Below are positions 54,069 through 61,638 of a stretch of 64,000 nt of DNA, piece after piece. This DNA comes from Geodermatophilus sp. DSM 45219 (GTDB lineage: Bacteria; Actinomycetota; Actinomycetes; Mycobacteriales; Geodermatophilaceae): contig NZ_FNIQ01000003.1 of the NCBI RefSeq assembly GCF_900104025.1, forward strand, positions 372,001 through 436,000. Reading direction: 5' to 3'. A model generated the notes under the pieces. The model saw only the letters and a program-made list of their open reading frames with translations, searched no databases and had not been told where the DNA came from. The translations under genes were made by a program, and so were the position numbers. Each line of letters opens with the position of its first letter. Position 1 is the stretch's first letter.

Positions 54069-54584
54069 TCAGGACGGCGGCTCGGCGAGCAGCTCCGCCC
54101 GCCGCTCCAGCCGGCGCGGGACGACGAGGACGGCGAACACGAGCACCGCGACGCACACCCCCGCGGCCGCCCACCACCACGGCGACCGGGTGACACCCCC
54201 GACGGCCGCGAGGAGGGCGAGACCGGACATCAAGACCGCGCTCGGCGTCCGGCTCGCCCGCACGACGGTCGAGCGGGCGAGCACCAGGTCGTACGCGGCG
54301 GCTCGCTCCTGCGGATCTGCGGGGACGGGGCCGCGCCGTGTCGCCCGGTCGACCCGGGCGTACGTCTCGGGCGGCATCCCACCGGCGTCCTCCCTGAGCC
54401 GCACGGTCGTGAGGGCACTCACGGCACCGCCGCAGAGCAGGCCGAGGACTCCGCCGAAGGTGATGGCAGCGCTCCAGCTCTCGTCCTGGGCGAACCGCTC
54501 GACGAGGACCAGTGCGATCCCGGCGGGGATCCCGTAGGTCAGGCCCACCACCCACCACCGGGCGCGCAGCAGCCAGGCGTTCAC
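54069..54584 (-). CDS. Hypothetical membrane protein, paralogue of its neighbour
   Basis: The 171-residue protein has four hydrophobic segments (two N-terminal, two C-terminal) around a soluble helical middle. It ends VVPRRLERRAELLAEPPS, almost the same as the neighbour's RRLARRAELLADP. The motif NRGPVP/RRGPVPAD is also shared. GTG 54584 overlaps the upstream stop (GTGA). The function is unknown; the two genes look like a tandem duplication that diverged. Confidence 0.7.
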   Translation of the reverse strand: MNAWLLRARWWVVGLTYGIPAGIALVLVERFAQDESWSAAITFGGVLGLLCGGAVSALTTVRLREDAGGMPPETYARVDRATRRGPVPADPQERAAAYDLVLARSTVVRASRTPSAVLMSGLALLAAVGGVTRSPWWWAAAGVCVAVLVFAVLVVPRRLERRAELLAEPPS

Positions 54585-55111
54585 CGCGGCTGCCGCGGGT
54601 CGGCGAGCAGCTCCGCGCGGCGGGCGAGGCGGCGCGGCAGCACACCGTAGGCGCCGGACGCGAACAGCGAGAGCCCCACCGCTAACCACCAGAACACGGC
54701 ATCGGCGCGCAGGGCGAGCCAGACCACGAGGGCGACCACCACGACGAAGAAGGGGATCCCCCACCGGCGCTGCCGGAGGACCTCACCCCGCTGGTGGAGC
54801 GCGTACCGCCGGGCGGCCTCGCGCAGCTCCCGGTCATCCGGTACCGGCCCGCGGTTGGCCACGCGCGCTGCCCGGCGGAGCTCGGCGGCTGAGCGGGTCC
54901 CGACGGCGTCCCTCGCTCGCCGCTGCTGCCGGGTCAGGACCGGCCCCATCACTGCGCCGAAGACCACCCCTCCGATGGCGCCGCCCACCGCGGCCTCGGT
55001 CCAGTTCTCCCCACCGATGAGACGCCCCGTCACGGTGTTGAGCAGGCCGAACAGCCCACCGCCGAGAAGCGACTGGACCCACGTCGGGGCGTTCAGCAGG
55101 CGGTCGCGCAC
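54581..55111 (-). CDS. Hypothetical membrane protein, paralogue of its neighbour
   Basis: The 176-residue protein has N-terminal SLLGGGLFGLLNTVTG and a Gly-rich GGAIGGVVFGAVMGPVL pair. A charged middle (TRQQRRARDAV...LREAARRYALH) and two C-terminal helices (FFVVVVALVVWLALR; FWWLAVGLSLFASGAYGV) follow. The ending RRLARRAELLADP repeats in the downstream gene. GTG 55111. Function unknown. Confidence 0.7.
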   Translation of the reverse strand: MRDRLLNAPTWVQSLLGGGLFGLLNTVTGRLIGGENWTEAAVGGAIGGVVFGAVMGPVLTRQQRRARDAVGTRSAAELRRAARVANRGPVPDDRELREAARRYALHQRGEVLRQRRWGIPFFVVVVALVVWLALRADAVFWWLAVGLSLFASGAYGVLPRRLARRAELLADPRQPR

Positions 55112-55147
55112 CCGGCCATGGTCGGTGGGCCCTCAGGTGGCGGCCAT

Positions 55148-55254
55148 CCGGTCACCCGGTCGGGTGACCGGAACTGCGTAGGTCGCGTGGCGAGCACGTT
55201 CCCGCGGGAACGTCTTCGAGCGTGCAGCCTCGACCGCGTTCCCGCGGGAACGCG
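55148..55254. promoter_or_regulatory. Cluster of three perfect palindromes upstream of the membrane-protein pair
   Basis: ccggtcacccg/cgggtgaccgg occupies 55148-55171, acgttcccgcgggaacgt 55196-55213 and cgcgttcccgcgggaacgcg 55235-55254. The last two share cgttcccgcgggaacg, centred 40 bases apart, which looks like a pair of operator sites for one dimeric regulator; terminators are the alternative. Confidence 0.5.
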
Positions 55255-55275
55255 AGCGACCCGCGACGAGTGCAC

Positions 55276-55310
55276 ACAGCGCGGTCCCCGAGCGAGCGGG
55301 ACCGCGCTGT
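55276..55310 (-). terminator. Hairpin after the 69-residue protein gene
   Basis: acagcgcggtccc (55276-55288) pairs perfectly with 55298-55310 around a 9-nt loop, 22 bases beyond the stop at 55332. Confidence 0.65.
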
Positions 55311-55331
55311 GCGCACGTGCGGCGGGGTGGG

Positions 55332-55541
55332 TCAGCGGCCGAGGAGACCGCCCAGGCCGCCGCCACCGCCGCCACCCAGCTTGCTGATCAGGTCCATGGG
55401 CGAGAGGCCCAGCTTCTCGAGGATCCCGGCGTGCTGGTCGGTGTCGACGGTGCCCGGCAGCTCCTGGTCGGCCTGCTGCGCCTTGGCGTCGTCGCCCTGG
55501 GAACGGAGGAGCTCGAGGATCTGGTTCTTGTCGATCTGCAT
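55332..55541 (-). CDS. Small conserved-type protein with poly-Gly tail
   Basis: A 69-residue protein (MQIDKNQILELLRSQGDDAKAQQADQELPG...GILEKLGLSPMDLISKLGG) ending in a Gly/Leu tail (GGGGGGGLGGLLGR). Two amphipathic helices precede the tail. Similar small proteins are common in actinobacteria and their function is unknown. It has its own terminator and an ATG start; the flavoprotein gene ends 37 bases upstream. Confidence 0.7.
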   Translation of the reverse strand: MQIDKNQILELLRSQGDDAKAQQADQELPGTVDTDQHAGILEKLGLSPMDLISKLGGGGGGGLGGLLGR

Positions 55542-55578
55542 GCACCGGCCCTACCCGCATCCCGCGCGTCCACGCGGC

Positions 55579-57024
55579 TCAGGACACCGAGAGCACGATC
55601 CGGTCGGGCCGGACCACCACCGCGACCGCCCGGCCGCGGCGCAGCCACGCGGTGAGCACCCCGTCGGCGTCGGCCACCACGACCTCGCCCGAGCCCTCCG
55701 GCCGCACCGCCAGCCGCCCGGGCGCGAGCAGCCGCACCCGCGCCGTCCCCGGGCCCAGGACGTCGTCCACCGGCACCGCCCGCCCGCCGAGCAGCACCCG
55801 GGCGCGGGGCAGCAGCGTGCCCGCGAGCCGGCGGCCGGCCCGGCCGCGGCGCACCACCAGCGGGCCGCGGCGCAGCGGCGGGGTGTGGCTGCCGGTGGCG
55901 AACCGCGCGACGGCGGGCACCCGGGCCGCCCCGGCCAGCACCACCCGGCGCAGCACCGCCGCGGCCCGCCCGCCGCCGGTCATCAGCCGGCCGAGCAGCA
56001 GGGCGAGGCGCACCAGCGCCCGGGCGTGCGGCTCCCGCTCGGCGCGGTGGGTGTCCAGCAGCCGCTCCGGCGCGCTCCCTGCCAGGACGGCGGCCAGCTT
56101 CCACACCAGCTGGTGCACGTCGCGCAGGCCCAGCCCCAGGCCCTGGCCGATGAACGGCGGGGTGAGGTGGGCGGCGTCCCCGGCGAGGAGCACGCGGCCG
56201 GCGCGCCAGCGGTCGGCCACCTGCGCGCGGTAGACGTACTCGGCGACCCGCACCACCTCGGCGTCCGCCGCCCCGTACGGCGCCAGCAGCCCGGGCAGCC
56301 GGGCGGCCAGGTCGTCGCGGGTCTCGCCGGGCAGCAGGCGGAACTCGAAGCGGTAGCGGTCGCCGGCCACCGGCATCGCGGTCGCGGCCCGGCGCGGGTC
56401 GCACACCTGGTGCACCCCGGGCCACAGCGGCAGCGGCGCGGCCGAGCGCAGGTCGGCCACCAGCCAGCGGTCGGGCCGGCCGAGGTCGCGCATGCGCGCC
56501 CCGATCAGCCCCCGCACCGCCGAGTTCGCGCCGTCGCAGCCGAGCACCGCCGCCGCCCGCAGTCGCGACTCCGCGCCCGACGAGCGGTCGCGCACGGTCA
56601 GCGTCACCCCGCCGTCCGAGGCCAGGTCCACGACCTCGCAGCCGGTCAGCAGGTCCACGGACGGCGAGCGGCGGACGGCGGCCAGCAGCAGCTCCTCCAG
56701 GTCGGGCTGGGAGAACATCGACGCCTGCGGCCAGCCGTGCGGTCCCGACGACGACGAGCGGGTGAACTCGGCGAGCACGCGGCCGCCCCCGTCGAGCAGC
56801 CGCAGCCCGCGCATCTGACGGCTGATGCGCAGGAAGTCCTCGGCGACGCCGGCGTCGGCCAGGGCCCGCAGCGCCTCGTCGTCCAGGTGCACCGCACGCG
56901 GCAGGCCGTAGGGCGCCGGCTGCCGCTCGAGGACGACGACCGCGAGCCCGCGGCGGGCGAGCAGCAGTGCCGCGGTGAGCCCCACCGGCCCGGCGCCGAC
57001 GACGACCACCGGGCGCCGCGTCAC
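55579..57024 (-). CDS. FAD-dependent aromatic hydroxylase-like monooxygenase (MhpA/PHBH class)
   Basis: The 481-residue flavoprotein has the FAD motif VVVVGAGPVGLTAALLLARRG, the DG motif VLGCDGANSAVRGLIG and the GD motif RVLLAGDAAHLTPPFIGQGLGLGLRDVHQLVWKL. A thioredoxin-like C-terminal domain follows. This is the group A flavin monooxygenase pattern of phenol-type and 3-(3-hydroxyphenyl)propionate hydroxylases. GTG 57024. No ring-cleavage genes are nearby, so the substrate is open; antibiotic-hydroxylating relatives exist. Confidence 0.87.
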   Translation of the reverse strand: MTRRPVVVVGAGPVGLTAALLLARRGLAVVVLERQPAPYGLPRAVHLDDEALRALADAGVAEDFLRISRQMRGLRLLDGGGRVLAEFTRSSSSGPHGWPQASMFSQPDLEELLLAAVRRSPSVDLLTGCEVVDLASDGGVTLTVRDRSSGAESRLRAAAVLGCDGANSAVRGLIGARMRDLGRPDRWLVADLRSAAPLPLWPGVHQVCDPRRAATAMPVAGDRYRFEFRLLPGETRDDLAARLPGLLAPYGAADAEVVRVAEYVYRAQVADRWRAGRVLLAGDAAHLTPPFIGQGLGLGLRDVHQLVWKLAAVLAGSAPERLLDTHRAEREPHARALVRLALLLGRLMTGGGRAAAVLRRVVLAGAARVPAVARFATGSHTPPLRRGPLVVRRGRAGRRLAGTLLPRARVLLGGRAVPVDDVLGPGTARVRLLAPGRLAVRPEGSGEVVVADADGVLTAWLRRGRAVAVVVRPDRIVLSVS

Positions 57025-57154
57025 GGCCCCACCCTGCCACCCGGCGCACCGGGGGGTAGCGCGGACGTTGCACCGGGCTTCCCCTGGTGTGACGTGGGAC
57101 ATAGCGTGCCCGGCACGGTCATGCACTCTGCATGCCACAGACGAGGAGGTCTCC

Positions 57155-58282
57155 GTGCCCGTCAACACCCGCGGCGCGATCCTGCGCTCCGCCCCCGGCA
57201 AGTACGAGGTCGTGGACCTGGTCGCCGACGACCCGCGCCAGGGCGAACTCCAGGTCAAGCTGGCGGCGTCCGGCATGTGCCACTCGGACGACCACATCGC
57301 CACCGGCGACATGCGGGTGGGCCACTACCCGTTCCTGGGCGGCCACGAGGGCGCCGGCGTCGTGACGGCGGTCGGTCCTGGCACCCCCGGGTTCAAGGAG
57401 GGCGACCACGTCGTCTTCTCGTTCCTCCCCGGGTGCGGCCGGTGCCGCTACTGCGCCAACGGTCAGCAGTACATCTGCGACTCGGGCGCCAACCTGCTGA
57501 TCGGCTCACGCTGGGACGACGCGGAGAGCTTCCGCTTCACCACCACGGACGGCACGCCGGTCGGCCAGATGTGCGGCCTGGGCACCTTCGCAGAAGTGAC
57601 CACGGTCGACGTCCGGTCGACGGTGAAAATCCCCGACGACATCCCGCTGGACGTGGCCTGCCTCGTCGGCTGCGGCGTCGGCACCGGCTGGGGGACCGCG
57701 GTCCAGGCCGGGGAGGTCAAGGCCGGCGACACGGTGATCGTCATGGGCATCGGCGGCATCGGCATCAACGCGGTCCAGGGTGCCGCGCACGCCGGGGCGA
57801 GCCACGTGATCGCCGTCGACCCGGTCGCGTTCAAGCGCGAGAAGGCCATGGAGCTGGGCGCGACGCAGGCCTTCGGCAGCATCGAGGAGGCCGCCGAGTT
57901 CGGCCGCAGCGTCACCAACGGCCAGGGGGCGGACAAGGCACTGGTCACCGTCGGCGTGCTGAAGGGCGAGCACGTCGCCCAGGCGTTCGAGGCGATCGGC
58001 AAGGGAGGTCGTGTCGTCATCACCGGCCTCGGCGACCTCACCGACGTGGGCATCCCGATCAACCCCAGCATGATGGCGCTGTTCACCAAGGAGATCCGCG
58101 GCGCCCTGTTCGGCGACCAGAACCCCAGCGCCGACATGCTGAAGATGCTGCGGCTCTACCAGGAGGGCAAGATCAAGCTCGACGAGCTGATCACCAAGCG
58201 GTACAAGCTCGACGACATCCAGCAGGGCTACGAGGACATGCACGCCGGCAAGAACATCCGCGGCGTCATCGTCTACGACTGA
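57155..58282 (+). CDS. NDMA-dependent zinc alcohol dehydrogenase (nicotinoprotein, MDR family)
   Basis: The 375-residue class III-like MDR protein has catalytic zinc ligands in SGMCHSDDH and GHEGAGVV, and the structural-zinc Cys set in CGRCRYCANGQQYIC. The nucleotide motif is GIGGIGINAVQGAAHAGA. The sequence closely follows the mycofactocin-associated NDMA-dependent ADH family. It oxidises primary alcohols with a bound NAD(H) that must be re-oxidised by an external carrier. GTG 57155 after gaggaggt. It is followed by a nested repeat (58285-58391), then MoxR and VWA genes on the same strand. Confidence 0.92.
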   Translation: MPVNTRGAILRSAPGKYEVVDLVADDPRQGELQVKLAASGMCHSDDHIATGDMRVGHYPFLGGHEGAGVVTAVGPGTPGFKEGDHVVFSFLPGCGRCRYCANGQQYICDSGANLLIGSRWDDAESFRFTTTDGTPVGQMCGLGTFAEVTTVDVRSTVKIPDDIPLDVACLVGCGVGTGWGTAVQAGEVKAGDTVIVMGIGGIGINAVQGAAHAGASHVIAVDPVAFKREKAMELGATQAFGSIEEAAEFGRSVTNGQGADKALVTVGVLKGEHVAQAFEAIGKGGRVVITGLGDLTDVGIPINPSMMALFTKEIRGALFGDQNPSADMLKMLRLYQEGKIKLDELITKRYKLDDIQQGYEDMHAGKNIRGVIVYD

Positions 58283-58284
58283 GG

Positions 58285-58391
58285 AAGGACCCCCCTGCCC
58301 CCCACCGCTCGTTGGAGGACCCCGTCCTCCCCACCGTTCGCAGGCTCACGGCGGGACCCGGGACGGGGCCGGCGGGGCCCTGCAGGGGGCC
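58285..58391 (+). repeat. Nested pair of dispersed palindromic elements, copies R5-outer and R5-inner
   Basis: The outer element (arms ccccctgc 58291-58298 and gcaggggg 58382-58389) starts two bases after the ADH stop. At its apical loop, after ccaccgctcg, a complete second element (58312-58370; arms ccccgtcc and ggacgggg) replaces the usual loop, after which the outer core ggcggggccc resumes. The flank gttccagcacgtcacc follows. Confidence 0.88.
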
Positions 58392-58465
58392 GTTCCAGCA
58401 CGTCACCGGGACCGGGGCGTCCCTCAACGAGGGGCGCCCCGGTCGCGTGTCCAGCGAGGAGCACC

Positions 58466-59359
58466 GTGAGCACACCCACCCAGGCGCGGCGCCTGGACGT
58501 CACCGGCATGGTCCGGGTCGCCTGCGAGCGGGTCGTCGCCCGCATCCGGGAGGCCGAGGTCGTCGCCGCCGCCTTGTCGGCCGGCCGCAACGTGCTGCTC
58601 GAGGGCCCACCCGGCACCGGGAAGACGACGCTGCTGCGGGCGCTGGCCGACGGCGCGGGGGTGCCACTCGTGCTGGTCGAGGGCAACGCCGAGCTGACCC
58701 CCACCCGGCTGGTCGGGCACCACGACGCCTCGCGGGTGCTCAGCGAGGACTACCGCCCGGAGAACTTCGTGCCCGGCCCGCTGACCCGGGCGATGACCGA
58801 CGGCGCCGTCCTCTACGTCGAGGAGTTCAACCGGGTGCCCGAGGAGACGATGAACGTCCTGCTCGGCGTGCTGTCCGAGCGGGAGATGCACGTGCCCCGC
58901 TTCGGCCGGGTGACCGCCCGGCCCACGTTCCGGCTGGTGGCGGCGATGAACCCGTTCGACGCCGTCGGCACCGCCCGGGTCACCCCCGCGCTCTACGACC
59001 GGTCCTGCCGCGTCGCGATGGGCTACCAGGACGAGGACGCCGAGCTCGCCGTCGTCGCCGCCGCGACCGGTGGCCCAGAGCCCCTGGTGGCGCGGGCGGT
59101 GCGCTCGGTGCGGATCACCCGCGACCACCCCGAGCTGCGGATCGGCTCCTCGGTGCGCGGGGCGATCGACACCGTGCTGATCGCGGTGGAGCTGGCCACC
59201 GTCCGCGGGCACGGCGCCGACGAGGACAGCACCGGCCTGGACGCCGCGCTCGCCGCCCTGACCGGCAAGGTCACCCTGGCCGACGGCGCGACGCGGCCGG
59301 TGGAGGACGTCGTCGCCGACATCTGGCGCCGGGCGGGTGAGGAGCTGGGAAAAGCCTGA
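58466..59359 (+). CDS. MoxR-type AAA+ ATPase (CoxD-like)
   Basis: The 297-residue ATPase has Walker A EGPPGTGKTTLLR (about residue 47), Walker B AVLYVEEFNRVPEETMNVLLGVLSERE and sensor 1 LVAAMNPFDAVG. It has the compact CoxD/MoxR form without the His-rich tail of the homologue at 43367. It is coupled to the following VWA gene (CTGA overlap). It lies downstream of the NDMA-dependent ADH and in a block with XdhC and CoxE-like genes, so it may serve the nicotinoprotein, the molybdoenzyme at 22-27 kb, or both. GTG 58466. Confidence 0.88.
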   Translation: MSTPTQARRLDVTGMVRVACERVVARIREAEVVAAALSAGRNVLLEGPPGTGKTTLLRALADGAGVPLVLVEGNAELTPTRLVGHHDASRVLSEDYRPENFVPGPLTRAMTDGAVLYVEEFNRVPEETMNVLLGVLSEREMHVPRFGRVTARPTFRLVAAMNPFDAVGTARVTPALYDRSCRVAMGYQDEDAELAVVAAATGGPEPLVARAVRSVRITRDHPELRIGSSVRGAIDTVLIAVELATVRGHGADEDSTGLDAALAALTGKVTLADGATRPVEDVVADIWRRAGEELGKA

Positions 59360-60372
59360 CCGCCGACGAGGCGGAGCAGGCCCCCTCCGGCGCACCGGCG
59401 CCCCCGCCGGGTGGCCGCCCGCCGCAGCCGGCCGCGGTCGAGGACCCCGCCGACGTCGAGCAGCTCCTCCGCGCCCAGGCCGCCCGCCGGGCCGGCCGCG
59501 ACGAGCTGAGCCGGGCGCACCCGGACTTCCAGCAGGTCTCCCCGCAGGCCGGGCAGCTCGACGAGCAGGCGCTCAGCGACCTCGCCGCCCGGGACCCCGA
59601 GGCGGCCTCCCGGCTGCTCACCGCGATGGGCCGGGCCTTCGACCCCGGGCTACGCGCCGCCGCCCGGTCGCTGGCCTCCCGGCTCCCGGTGGGCACCCCG
59701 CGCACCGGCGTCCCCGACCGGCCGGGCACCCGGCGGGTGGTGACCCGGCGGGACGACACCGGCAGCGACGTCGACCTGGACGCCACCCTGGCCGCCCGCG
59801 GCGCCGAGCCGCACTGGCGGGTCGACCACCTGCACACCCGCGGCTGGCGGTCCACCGGGCGGGCCTGCGTGCTGCTGGTCGACGCGTCGGGGTCGGTGGC
59901 CGGGGACGAGCTCGCGGTCGCCGTCCTGACCGCCTCGGCGCTGGCCCAGCGGATGCGGCCGGGCGACGAGCTGGCCGTCGTCGCGTTCTGGTCTCAGGCG
60001 GTGGTGCTGCGGCCGCTGTCGGCCGACCCGCGCAGCGACGTCGTCGTCGACCGGCTGTTCGACCTGCGCGGCGGCGGGACCACCGACCTCGACCTGGGGC
60101 TGCGGACCGCCGCCGCGCAGCTGACCCGCTCGCGCGCGGCGGCCCGCGACGTCGTGCTGCTCTCCGACGGGCTGGCCACCGAGAGCCCCGACCCGCTGCC
60201 CGCGGCGGCCGCCCTGGCCCGCGCCGGCGCCCGCCTGCACGTGCTGTCGCTGTCGGCCGAGCCGGACTCGGAGGCCGGCTGCGCCGCCCTGGCCGCGGCC
60301 GGGGGCGGCCGGGTGGCGCCGCTGCGGCGGCCGACGGACGCACCGGCCGCCGTCCGCGCGGTCCTCGGCTGA
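59356..60372 (+). CDS. VWA-domain protein, probable CTG start
   Basis: About 338 residues with a Pro/Ala-rich and then helical N-terminus (EQLLRAQAARRAGRDELSRAH) and a C-terminal VWA domain with MIDAS VLLVDASGSVAGDE and the Thr of GGGTTDLD. No ATG or GTG exists between the upstream in-frame stop (59338) and ATG 59626. CTG 59356 overlaps the MoxR stop as CTGA and has ggag 11 bases upstream, so initiation there is most likely; ATG 59626 would remove about 90 residues. Confidence 0.82.
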   Translation: MTADEAEQAPSGAPAPPPGGRPPQPAAVEDPADVEQLLRAQAARRAGRDELSRAHPDFQQVSPQAGQLDEQALSDLAARDPEAASRLLTAMGRAFDPGLRAAARSLASRLPVGTPRTGVPDRPGTRRVVTRRDDTGSDVDLDATLAARGAEPHWRVDHLHTRGWRSTGRACVLLVDASGSVAGDELAVAVLTASALAQRMRPGDELAVVAFWSQAVVLRPLSADPRSDVVVDRLFDLRGGGTTDLDLGLRTAAAQLTRSRAAARDVVLLSDGLATESPDPLPAAAALARAGARLHVLSLSAEPDSEAGCAALAAAGGGRVAPLRRPTDAPAAVRAVLG

Positions 60373-60388
60373 GCGGGCGGCGACCGGC

Positions 60389-61054
60389 TCAGCCGCCGAT
60401 GTCGGCGAGGTCCAGCGCGTCCTCCGGCGCGGTGATGTCCTGCTCCTCGCCGAACTCGCTGAGCCTCAGCGTGCCCTCGTCCTCCGTGCCGACGACCTCC
60501 AGCGGGTACGGCTCCCCCTCGCCCGCAACGACCAGCGAGCCGCCGCTGTCCTCGGAGACGACGACGACCGGCTCGCCGTCGCGCTCCTCGGTGGCGACCT
60601 CCTCCCGGTACCCGCCCTCGCCGGGCGAGCGCAGCTCGTCGGCCAGGCCCTGCAGCGTCAGCTCCTGGAAGCCCGCGGCGGCCTCGCCGGGGACGAGCAC
60701 CCAGCGGCCGTCGAGCTCGGCGGCGAACTCCTGCGGCACACCGGACCCGCCCCAGAACTCCGCCGGCGCCTGCATGTAGACCTGCCCGTCGACCGCGGTC
60801 AGCTGCACGTCCAGGCCGCCGAGCGACAGCGTGCCGGTGAGGTCGTCGCCCTGCACCTGCAGGTCGACCTCGCCGCTCTCGCCGTCCATCGCGTACTCGC
60901 CGCCGACCGCGGCCGAGCCGGCCTCCTCCAGCGCGGTCGCCGCACGGTCGGCCACCTCGGGACCGCTGAGCTCGGCCATGCCGTTGCCGTCCGAGCCGCA
61001 CGCGGTCAGCAGCAGGGCGGTGGTGCCCAGCAGGGCCAGGGTCCGGTTGCGCAC
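60389..61054 (-). CDS. Secreted lipoprotein of LppX/LprG-like type
   Basis: The 221-residue lipoprotein has lipobox LLTACGSDG (Cys about 20). A beta-rich acidic domain follows, with GEVDLQVQGDDLTGTLSLGG, VDGQVYMQAPAEFWGG and GRWVLVPGEAAAGFQ, resembling the half-barrel of LppX/LprAFG lipid carriers. The fold assignment is tentative. GTG 61054 after gaggggga. It would be anchored on the outer face of the membrane; its relation to the enzymes around it is unknown. Confidence 0.75.
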   Translation of the reverse strand: MRNRTLALLGTTALLLTACGSDGNGMAELSGPEVADRAATALEEAGSAAVGGEYAMDGESGEVDLQVQGDDLTGTLSLGGLDVQLTAVDGQVYMQAPAEFWGGSGVPQEFAAELDGRWVLVPGEAAAGFQELTLQGLADELRSPGEGGYREEVATEERDGEPVVVVSEDSGGSLVVAGEGEPYPLEVVGTEDEGTLRLSEFGEEQDITAPEDALDLADIGG

Positions 61055-61219
61055 GGGTCTCCCCCTCGTCCCCGGACCCGGCGGTCCGGCCGGGCGATCA
61101 TCCGGTACCGGCACGACCCCCGGGCCCATCGGGTGCCGCGTGTCGGGGGTGCGGCCGGCGGACGGCGTCCCCCGCGCGGGCCGGGTCCAGCGGGACGGCG
61201 CCGGCCACGCGCACGGGTC

Positions 61220-61275
61220 GGCCCCTCTGCAGGGTCCCGCCGCGAGCGCGAGCGGTGGGGAGCAGAGGGGTCCTT
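61220..61275 (-). repeat. Dispersed palindromic element, copy R6, at the break of the MOSC gene
   Basis: Arms cccctctgc (61222-61230) and gcagagggg (61262-61270) pair perfectly over 9 bp around the family core with cgccgcgagcgcgagcgg. It begins where the MOSC homology stops. Confidence 0.85.
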
Positions 61276-61588
61276 CCACCACGCAGCGCCTCCACCTCCG
61301 CACCCCGCAGGACGACGGTGCGCCGGGCGGGCAGCGGGTCGAACGGCGTCGAGCCGGTCGCGGCGGCCGCGGCCTCCAGCGCCTCGACCGCGAGCACGGT
61401 CAGCTGCGCGTCGCGGTGCGCCGGGCGGCCGGCGTAGCGGTCCCCCACCGCGCCGTACCCGGCCCGCACCTCGATCACCTCGCGCCGGTCGCCGTCCTGG
61501 GCCGGGACCGGGCCGCCGGGCCGCCGGGCCGGCCGTCGCAGCGGTGCACCGCCGAGGCCAGTAGCGCCACGACCCCGACGTCGTACAC
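61272..61588 (-). pseudogene. MOSC-domain protein remnant, frameshifted and 3'-truncated
   Basis: From GTG 61588 the frame gives VVALLASAVHRCDGRPGGP, the usual MOSC-family beginning, but stops after about 37 codons. The continuation (VIEVRAGYGAVGDRYAGRPAHRD, then FDPLPARRTVVLRGAEVEALRG) is in the next frame. The shift falls in a ggcccggcggcccggcgg tract (around 61508-61527). Homology ends abruptly at 61280, at the border of repeat R6, and the conserved C-terminal half is missing. A sequencing error could explain the frameshift but not the truncation. Confidence 0.75.
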
Positions 61589-61607
61589 GGACGGCAGCCC
61601 GGCACCG

Positions 61608-61630
61608 CCAATATCGCGACAATGGCGGGT
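61608..61630. repeat. Short atatcgcgacaa element
   Basis: ccgcca and tggcgg flank atatcgcgacaa in the gap between the MOSC remnant and xdhC. It shares its core with 18669-18691. Confidence 0.5.
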
Positions 61631-61638
61631 CGAGGAGC

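Noticed and set aside
55222..59340. Plus-strand open frame of about 1370 codons
   Set aside because: It crosses several clearly recognised genes in other frames, including the minus-strand monooxygenase and the NDMA-dependent ADH. A GC-rich artefact.
59337..60779. Alternative frame of about 480 codons over the second VWA gene
   Set aside because: The frame beginning at CTG 59356 contains the MIDAS motif and VWA fold; this one is low-complexity.
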